DNA of 64,000 nt from Paraspadella gotoi (taxonomy: Eukaryota > Chaetognatha). The translations under genes and the position numbers were made by a program. Location of the stretch: contig CM119271.1 in assembly GCA_051294375.1 (NCBI GenBank), forward strand, positions 5,941,991 through 6,005,990, given 5' to 3'. Shown in pieces: positions 12,795 to 22,200 of this stretch. The stretch's first letter is position 1. Every line of letters begins with the position of its first letter. The notes under the pieces were generated by a model. The model was not told the DNA's origin. It ran no database searches and worked only from the letters and a program-made list of their open reading frames with translations.

Positions 12795-14634
12795 TCACGG
12801 AGATTTCTCCGTTGCGGCGAACTTGTCGTGAAAGTACGAGACGAACTTCTCCTTCGGTAAGAGAGTATCCTTGAAACTCGGCCTCTCCTGAACGGCTTCC
12901 CACCAAATGTGGAATCTTTTCAAATTTTCCGTCTTCGGAATTCCGGCGCCGATCAAATCTTTTAAGACCTCAATCCTGATAGAATCGTAATTGATGAGAG
13001 AGAAGAAAGTTGAAAGAAACGTAATCGCATTGGCGCTTACCTGCCGATAAAAGGAGCCAAGGCAATGTCGATGATCCCGAACTTTTGACCGTAAAAAAAT
13101 GGACCCTCAGACGCAGGAGCCGCGTTTTTAAAGAAGGCTTCCAGTTCTTTCTCGACCGCCTCGGCAGCTTCAGATTTCGATCCAGGCACACTGGTTTTTA
13201 TAATCGAGAAGAATTTTATTTAATAACAAATTTTTATATTCAAATTTCAATATACAAAAAAAAATTTAATTAGCAAGTTCTTAATACTTGAGATTTTTGG
13301 CTTTTTGTTTTTTATGAATAAATCATTTTTATAAATAGGTTTACCGAGCGGTAAAATTGAACATTTATTGTAACAGCCGGGTTGTATGTGATTAGGATGG
13401 GGCAGTGACGCCTCCTTCACTGGCGGTAACCCGAGGACGGTGTCGCTTAGTCAACGCACAGGGAAATCGTAAGGACTATGGAATCCACAGTGTGGATGGA
13501 ACGCAACGCTTGGGATGGTGCGTTCCTCCTCTGAGCCAATGGGATTGGCTGAACGATGGTGGATGTGAGGCGGTGTGAATATACCGCCACACATTCACTG
13601 TTTGGGATCTTCCCGGTCGGTGATTTTTTTTTCTGCTTCTTATGAGCACAGACGTAACTTTTTTTTCCGCGAAAAAAAAAAGTTTTTTGAATATTACCCC
13701 AACCACCCTTGACCGTAACCAGTAACAGTAATAATTTTTCTTATAGTATCATTTTTTCAACCATGTACAAAAATTGTACATTGAACAAATTAATTGATTG
13801 TCTTTATCTATTACTTCCTCGAACTCACTAATATAAGGTGCGAACTGGTTTCAAAACTTTCTCCAAATTGTCAAGATGGATCCTGGTTTTGGCTCGTTCC
13901 AAAGGTTCCGTTATGGGCGGAAAAAGGTGGACCTCGCTCTCCAACCAAGCCTCATCGATATACTCTAAACCCCCCCACAAAAAAATATATAAATAAATCG
14001 TATGTAAAATATTAAATTGTAAAAAGTTTATACGGGAAAAAGTTTATACGGGAAAAAGTTGATAAGGAACACACGTTACAAGCATTTGATTCCGTTCTGT
14101 TTGCTATCCAAAATTTCAGAATCTAACACTTAAATCAATTAACATGACTCAAAACTTCAGATAAGGTGCGTATTGACTTAAATTTCCTAAAAACTTTCAT
14201 ACAAGTTAAAACTATAATTTCAAATTTGAATTCAAAATTTTAACAAACAAAAAAAAACGAGATCTAAATAAAACAAGAACGGAGATACCGCAGTGACTTT
14301 CACATCACATCAGTACTCGCGGTGCAAAAAAACAAAAAAAACCCGTCTTTTCGATCCTTACCGCTAACGATCATGCTCTCGTAAACAATGCCATCGCCGT
14401 GAACCAAGGCCGGCACCAGACCTCGCGGACTAACAGCCAAAAAATCGGCCGACTTATTTTTTAAGTCGACTTCCTTCAGTTCGAAGTCGACCCCTTTCTC
14501 CAAAAGCGAGATCCACGCGCGCTGCGAGAAAAAAAAATTATCAAAATCGTGACTTTCTCGGAAAAACGAGTCCCGTTTTGACTCACCTGGGCAAAGGGGC
14601 AGACCCAGGAGGAATACAAAATAGGTTGTGGCAT
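12795..14634 (-). CDS. Glutathione S-transferase, omega/lambda-like, paralog 2
   Basis: Five exons: 14634-14587, 14521-14362, 13964-13829, 13190-13041 and 12975-12795; 224 residues. It opens MPQPILYSSWVCPFAQ with the presumed catalytic Cys12, then SPRGLVPALV and VYES at the glutathione site, and FGIIDIALAPF in the helical half. The first four exon junctions match paralog 1 in position and phase, which supports tandem duplication. Here the last coding stretch is a single exon, where paralog 1 is interrupted. Intron 3 (13191-13828) carries a dispersed repeat. A CTCAG acceptor-like site lies about 30 bases upstream of the ATG, so a 5' UTR intron or trans-splice site is possible. Cellular role inferred from family. 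Confidence 0.92.
13340..13735 (+). repeat. Dispersed repeat family B, copy in GST intron
   Basis: The 3' half (about 13.59-13.72 kb) resembles 37.19-37.35 kb: both have ACTGTTT, a GTCGGTGA/GTCAGTGA word before a T-run, TTCTTATGAGCA, and a terminal C-rich segment of CCCTAACC/CCCCAACC type. The 5' half is GC-richer with several short palindromes. No protein-coding content; class unknown. Confidence 0.5.
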
Positions 14635-15010
14635 CTTTTTTTTGATCGTATGGCGATTTTCTGAGAGTGTTTGGATAAAGAAATACAATGCATGATTTAT
14701 AACAAAATAATAAAAACGAAAAAAACCGGGCAATATCGAATAGACTTTAAAAGTTGAAAAGGACAAAGTAACAATACAAGGGGTCGGGGCATAGGATGAT
14801 GTTCACTTTTTTTCGTTGACTCGACGAAACTGGAACAAACGATCGAACGAAAAGGAATAAAAAGGTCATTTCGACGTAGTCTACCAACTAGGCACTTAAT
14901 AGCAGCTCGTTTCAAACTTGGTTTTCTTCTTTAAATTCTATGAACGTTTTTTAAAGGGTGTTAGAGCCCGACTCGGCAAGAGGTTGGTTGAATTGGGCAA
15001 ACAGGGAGAG
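14635..15010. other. Intergenic spacer upstream of GST 2
   Basis: About 375 bp between the GST 2 start and the NRF1 stop codon. It should contain the GST 2 promoter and NRF1 3' UTR. No further gene seen. Confidence 0.5.
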
Positions 15011-16205
15011 TCAGAGTCTTCGCCCTCCACCGAAATCGGGTCCGGAGCCCGGGCCATCGCCACTCCCGTCAATTCCGAAACCTCCGCCGTCGTTGACGTC
15101 ATTTTTGTTAACGAGTTGCACGCCGGGCGCGATTTCCACGACTTGAAATGATCCGGGAAGAAGAGTCTCTTCGTTCTCGTCTATCAATTCGATCTTGTCC
15201 GCGGGAAGAAAAGTGTATGATCCGTCGGACCCTGATTCAATAACGGAAATGAAGATTAGGAGCAACTTGGATCATATTTCAGCCACGCATGTCACTCACC
15301 TTCGATTGTTATCTGCTGTCCCTCGGCGGTTCGAATAATGGGGGCGTCGGGATTGCCCATTCTTTTCCGCCTGCGTTAAGGAATAACTTTTGTGTATTTA
15401 CGATGTAACTAAATAAAACCCAGGGAAAACCACCCTTTACCTATCCAAAGGTGCGGCTTCGATCTTGACAATGTGCGGGCCCTCCTCCACGTCTTCGTCC
15501 AGCACCACTTCTTCTCCTTTTCCTCTAAGAATGTACCGTCAGGGGTAGAAGAAAAAAAAAGAGATACATTGAACATTTTGAACTTAAACTCGTCAACCTC
15601 TTTATTGACTTACGCCGCGAACTCCAATACGTGCCGGTAAAAACCGTTGGTAGAGCTTCCATTGGCGGCGTTAATCATTTGGTGATATCTGGAAACAGGG
15701 ATTGTCAGCATTCCCAAAACGTTGTCGCCACCATCTGTGGCGATGGAGGAGCAGTCGCCTGCAAAAAAAAAAAGTTAAGAAAATTAAAAGGGACAAGTTT
15801 CTCGAGTTTAAGAGAGAACGGCGTGTGACGAACCCGTAACGACGATTTGTCCATCGGAATCAATCGTTGCCTCGATCCCGAATTCCGCTTCGCCATCCTC
15901 GTCCACCATCGCTCTCTGCGCGGAGAGAGAGAGAGAGAGATATAAATGAAAACTAAAAAAAAAAATCTTAAAAGCATAAGGATCGTCGCAATAGCATAAG
16001 AAAAATCTGGATTGACGACAAATTTTGATACTAAAAAAAAAAAAAGAAAATTTGAGAAAAGAAAATTAAATTATAAACAAAGAAAAATTCTATTTTGCGA
16101 TTGTCAATAAAAAAAAATAAAGTACGGAAGAAATTTAAAGTTACAGTTTCTGAAAAATAGCAAAATGATAACATGCACAAATGCGATGCCTAATTCAATT
16201 CAATT

Positions 16206-16254
<49 letters not shown>

Positions 16255-19200
16255 AAAAAGAAATCAAACAGCACAGCAGAAGCAGTAGGAGAAAAAGAGA
16301 GAAAAAGAATAAGCCCCTGCAGGCTCGTTTTTTTTCCCTATGATTATGAATCAGTGACTAGGGAAAAGAGAGAGGGAGAGAGACATGTAATTTTTAATTC
16401 CTTTATGGAATTATAATTCTATATCGGTCCGCCTCGCACACAATCCTCGTTGCGCTAGTCGATAGATCGCGCGTTTATCAGAGTAAGAAAAACGAACAAA
16501 ATAACATCGAAAGATGAAAAAAAGAAAATCCAGGGGGAAGCCGTCACGTGACCGGCCTCGACCAATGGGAGCCCGGCAAATCCCAAGCCGGCTCCCTCCC
16601 TCATCCGGGAATACAAAGCCTCAATCGTCCCTAGAAAAACCCGGAGGGGCGCTCCACGCGACGTCCCTGCAGTAGAAACGGAGGTCTGCGCGCCAGACCA
16701 ATCTCCGCCGCGAAGGATGACGCGAAGGATGACGCGAAGGATGACGCCAGCTCCACTCCGCGGGCAAAGGCGTCCGAGACCGCCATAGCGCGCGGTCGAC
16801 CCCGGGGACGCGGAAACGTCCGCCTCCAAGAAGGGCTCCTTGAGAAGGGAGGCGAAACGCTGCGTCGAGAGTTGACGAAAGGCGGCGCGGAAGCGCAAAA
16901 AAGAAAATCGTGTGGCGGCGCCAAATCCGAACGGAGAGAGCAAAGGCGCAGCGCCTGAACCGGGCAGCCGTCAAAGTGGCAGCGGAACCAGACGAACGTG
17001 AACTGCCGCTAAGGAAAGATAGCCCGCGTCGCAACGAAGAGAGACGATCTCTGAAGGGCGACGGACCGCTAAAGCGACGAGAAGGAGCGAGCGTCGTAGA
17101 TACCCTCGGCGTGATCGGAAGTGGCGCAGAGTCGAGAATGCGTGAAACCGAGGCCGCATTCCACGTGGGGAAAGTCCGACGTGAGGAGGGCGTCTCTCGA
17201 AAACTCCCTTGAGAAGGCGCCGGACCAAAAGATGCTCTCCAACCGGCGCTCCCGCCAGGGGGGGAGAGCAGCTGATATGGCCGACCTGTGAAGGTTGATC
17301 GTGCTGTACGAGAGGCCCTTCTCGCACAGAAAACCGAGATATCGTAGAACATCCTCTAGAGAGGCTTGAGATCCTCGAACCTCCCTATCCTGAAGGAGGT
17401 CGCAGAAGGAGCTCCAAGCTCTGGCGTAGCACTCTCTGGTAGAGCCTCTCCAGCTGTCGACGATGACGGAGAAGGTGGAGTCGTCGATGTCGGAGAGGTT
17501 GTGGCACCGCCTAAAAACCTCCAGACGACAAGCCTGAAGCGATCCGCTTGCGGAGGCGGAAGTCCGGACACGAGGTGACGACGAGGTTTTCCGGCGCCGG
17601 AAGGCGCCTCGCGTCCAAAACCGAAGGAAAAAAGGAAGCTCTGGAACCACTTCTGAGTCGGCCAAAACGGGGTGATCAGAGAAGGGAGCCCTCGCCTTCT
17701 CTAGCTTGCGGATCACCATCATCAGCAGAGGAGGGGGAGGAAGAGATAGGCCAGGTCGAAGACCCAGCGTTGCGCCAAGGCGTCTATCCCCTCCGCCTCC
17801 AGCGTCGCCTCCCAGGCGAAAAAACGTGGAACTTGAGCCGACCGGGGAGTCGCGAAAAAAAATCGATGCTGGGGAGACCGAAAATGTCGACCATCTGGCG
17901 GAAAACTCTCGTAAGGAGTTTCCAGTCCGCCACCTTGCGGCCCCTCAACGCCGCGGCCGTGATGAGAATCTCCTCCGAAGAGAGATTGACTCCTGCTGTA
18001 GCCCCGACGAAGGCAGGAGAGAGAGACGAAGCTGACCGTCTTCCAAGGATGGACGCGCCGTGGAAGGAAGCTCCGAATCGTTGGAGGAAGGTCCTCAAAA
18101 CTGTGAACTCCTTCACAAAGAAAAAAGGAGAGGGCATCCGCAGTCGACCAGGTTCCCATCGACAGTTGGCCCTGATGGAGAAACCCCCATCCTGCGACGA
18201 AGCATCCGTCGTCACCTCCAGCGTGCAGACCTCCGGGAGGAGGTCGTCGAGCGGAGCGAAGCACTGGTCTGGAGAGATGGCTGCGATCCACCGCAGCTCC
18301 TCCATCGCCGGCGAGTGGAGAGGAACAACGCGGTCGAGATCCTTCTTCGACTTGTAGACACGAAAGACGTCTCGTTGAATCTCGAAAACCTGCAGCGTAG
18401 CAGCGGTACTGCCAAGGACGCCGCCGTCGAAGGCGCAGAGCTGAAGGCACTGACGAGCGCGTGGTGCGGTCGTTGGCAAAGATTCTCCGCGAGAGCGAAG
18501 AGTCGTAATTTTCGTCTCCGGGAGCGCGATGGAGTGGGAGAGGCTGTCCCAAACGAAATCGAGGAAATCGAAGCTCTGAGAGGGAGACAGGCTCGACCTC
18601 TGAAGGTGGATGCGCCTTCCGAGTGGCTCGTCGACAAACGTCCGCCGAGGAAACCAGGATCAAGATGCCGTCTACATGAAAAAAAGACATCGAATCCTCA
18701 GTGGGCGGAGCCAAAGCACTAAGGGGGCTCGTCGTCTTGGTGCTGGTAGAGGCGGCCCTTCCAAAGCGGCAAAATTTCGGATGATCCTCGTGGATCGGGA
18801 GAAGGAGAAGCATCTCGGAGGTCTACCGAGGCACCCCAAACGCCTCGTCGAAACATCCTTCGTAAGTCCGGGGCTCCTTCCCTCCGGAAATAAGGCGGCG
18901 AAAGGAACGAGAGTTGAGCTCTTTTAAGTTCAAAATGGGCGCCAGCCTCCATCTTTCTTTCGTAACGAGGAAAAACATGGAAAGAAAAAACCGGAGAAAC
19001 CGGGACTACCTCGATGGCGTCCTCCCCAAAGCCGCCACAATCTCCGCGTCGACCAAGGCTCTCGGTCCCAAAGACGGTGTCGCGTCCGAGGAAGATGGAA
19101 GCGTGCTGGAACTGCTTCGCCCCCTCGAGGCGAAATCCCGAGAAGTTATCGAGAATGGGCGACGTCTCGCCAACGAGCGTCGTCCAAAGGGGTTGTAGGA

Positions 19201-22200
19201 GACGAAGCCGACCTCCGACGGGGACTTCCGGAAGAAGCGCCGGCGTGGAAAGGTCCGTGTCGAGACTCGAGTCCATGGGGATCCAGGCCTAAAACCTGGG
19301 CGGTCGGACGAGGCGGCACCGCGAGGGCGGCGTTTCGAGTCATTCGTCGGGATGCGAATCCCGCCCTTCCCGTCTCCCGACTTCTTGCGGGGAACAGACT
19401 TCTTGGTTCACTTGCGCTTGAAGGAAAGCTTCGAGCGGAAATGAGGGCGCTTGTCGGCAGCGGGTTTGGCGCGAGCGACGTTTCGTAGAAGCGTCGAATT
19501 GAGCGCCGATTCCACCTGCGCTTCCTGAATACCCAAAAAAAAGGAAGATGCGGTGGGCGCGCCACAGCGAGTACTTGGCGGCGGATCTCGCGACTGAAAG
19601 GTTGAGGGACGCCGCTTGAATAAGAGCCGCGTCGCGAAGCGGGGCGGCAAGGGCGTCGACGCCAGCGCTGACCTCATTTCTGGACGAGCCGGAACGGAGA
19701 GCCTCCTTGATTCCGCGCAGCTCATCGACAACTGTAAGGATGGCATGCGCGGTAGCGCCGTTCTCCTGCATCGCACGTGAAAGGAGCGGAGAGTAGCCGC
19801 GTTATTCCCCTTTGGAAAACGCCGACTCGAATTGAGCGGAGAGGCACGTGTCCGGCGTCGGAGCGTGTGAACTCCGGAGGAGAAGCGACGTCGATCCAGT
19901 GGCGTATACTGCCGATCGCTGGCGTCCCAGCGAGTTCCAGTGTGCCGTGAGGAAGACCCCTTCCCCAACGCAGCGAAGAAAACGCCACATGTAACGAACC
20001 TGGAACCGGCGCTGACCTGCTCGTGGGCAGGAAGCCGTCGAAAACCGCCGACGTCGTCATCCGAAGACGAAAACTCTCTCCTCCTCCGCCGAATCGGAGG
20101 AGTACTTGGCGTCCGGATCCGGCACTGTGTGGATCGATGACGCTTGGGTAGAGGCGAGACCGTGTGACGGTCCGAGGCGGCGCCCGATCTGAGAGGGGGC
20201 CGCCTACTGGAGTCGGAACAGCATGGAAGGAATTCGAGACTCGTCAAACGAGGCGAAGCGTAGTGGAGAGAAAAACCGGACCGATATGGAATCGTCACAT
20301 GTAAAAAAACGTAAGCGGTAAACAAATTAGCGCGAGAATTAAACAGAAAAACTCCCGAACCCCCCCTCCCTTCTCCCCAACCCCTTTCCCTAAGCCACGC
20401 AAAGCCACGAAAAAACATGGTAGGAGACAAAAAGGGCGGACGGTGGGGATCGTGGCGAGGCGGACCGATATAGAATTAATATTCCATAAAGGAATTAAAA
20501 ATTCTCATATCGGTCCGCCTCGCCACGAAATGCCCCATGCCAAGAGGCGGAGGAAAGCGGTTATTTCAACAAAATTATTTCGATCGAATCAGACGAAATA
20601 AAAATTCTAAAAATTCCAAAAATCGAAAAATTCGAAAAAAAGAAGAAAGAAATAAAGGAGAAACAAAAGAGGGAGGCGAGGCGTTTGAAAAACGAGCTAA
20701 AACCCCCACTACGCCATCTGGCGGGAAAAACTCACCGCCCCCAAAGCGTCGAAACGCCGCTGAGACTCGCGGCGAAATTCGTCGAATCCTTCCTAAAGCT
20801 GTTCAGTGACGAAACCATCGTCGTAAGGACAGACTCCAGTCCTCTGGTCACGTCATCCGGCAGTGGGGGATGACCAGACCGGCCGCCATTTGGTCCGAGA
20901 GCAGCGAGAGAGGGCGCCTCGGACAAAGCCCCACCGCTCGGCCGGGCAACGGAAATTGTCGGTTGGTACGGCCGAGTCCCCAAAAACGACGGAATCGGGC
21001 TGCCGAAAACCACGGTAAAAGGGGGGAGAAGCGGTGTCGGTGGGGCAGGTGGCGGGGGCGAGACCGCTCGGTCTCTCTTGGACCTCTCAAGCCCCCGAGG
21101 GATCTCCAGTCCCTCTCTACGTTTAGAGACATGTCCGAACGTTTTCGGCTGTCGGACTTCTTGTCCAACGTTCGTCTCTACTTGATGACTTATAATGAGC
21201 GGGTTTCGAAGTAGATATACGAGAAAATCGTGAAAAAGTCAAGAAAAAACGCGAAATCAGAAAGGATACAACCGAACTAGATGAGCGCGAAAAAAGAATT
21301 GAGGCTTCGTATTCCCGGATGAGGGAGGGAGCCGGCTTGGGATTTGCCGGGCTCCCATTGGTCGAGGCCGGTCACGTGACGGCTTCCCCCTGGATTTTCT
21401 TTTTTCATCTTTCGATGTTATTTTGTTCGTTTTTCTTACTCTGATAAACGCGCGATCTATCGACTAGCGCGAACAAAAGGGCATTTCGTGGCGAGGCGGA
21501 CCGATATGAGAATTAAAAGAGAAAAGAGAGAGAGAATGAAATATGAAAATAAAAGAGAGAAAATTTGTTTGTTTTGATAAAATGTAAACAAAACATATTT
21601 AATAACTATCCAGACTCAAATTTTCAGCTTCATACACCCAAATTTAATCATAAAAAAGGCGATCTATAATTTGGAACGCCGACGACAACGACGACGACAA
21701 CGCCACTTATGCGCAAAAGCGTTACAATATCGTCGCAAACGCTTAGCGATTGCGACGATAAAAAAATCTTAAAATATCTTTAAATGATGCGATGACAACG
21801 AATGATTGATTGATGCAATGATAAATGATTGATTGATGCGATAATAAAGAATGATTGATGGGATGATAACGAATGATTGAGTGATAGGATGCTAACGAAT
21901 GATTGATTGATTCGATGATAACGAATGATTGATTGATGCGATTACGAATTATTGTTTTGCGATGGTAAAATGATAACATGCGTTACGGCGATCACGAGTT
22001 TTTTTGTTTTTTTTTAATTTGTTTTTTTTTTAATAAAAACAAAGATAAAGATAGCGCTATCCGGCCAAATTCAAATCTCGCCCAAGACGGGCCTAGACCT
22101 TACCTCTGAGATAGCGGGGTGATGCGAAAGGGAACGCCCATCCGAGGAGATGTGATGCACAGTGCCATCTTGCAGCGTGACGACAGCGGTGTTGTCATGA

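Larger units (their letters stand above)
16389..21514 (-). mobile_element. DIRS-type tyrosine-recombinase retrotransposon (degenerate)
   Basis: About 5.1 kb, in NRF1 intron 8 and in the same orientation as the gene. Inverted terminal repeats of about 210 bp lie at 16.42-16.63 and 21.30-21.51 kb. An internal complementary region at 20450-20536 matches the reverse complement of the right end joined to the left end, which is the hallmark of DIRS elements. Coding order on the minus strand is gag-like, reverse transcriptase, RNase H, tyrosine recombinase. All frames are broken by frameshifts and stops, so it is probably inactive. No target duplication is seen, as expected for this class. Confidence 0.9.
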
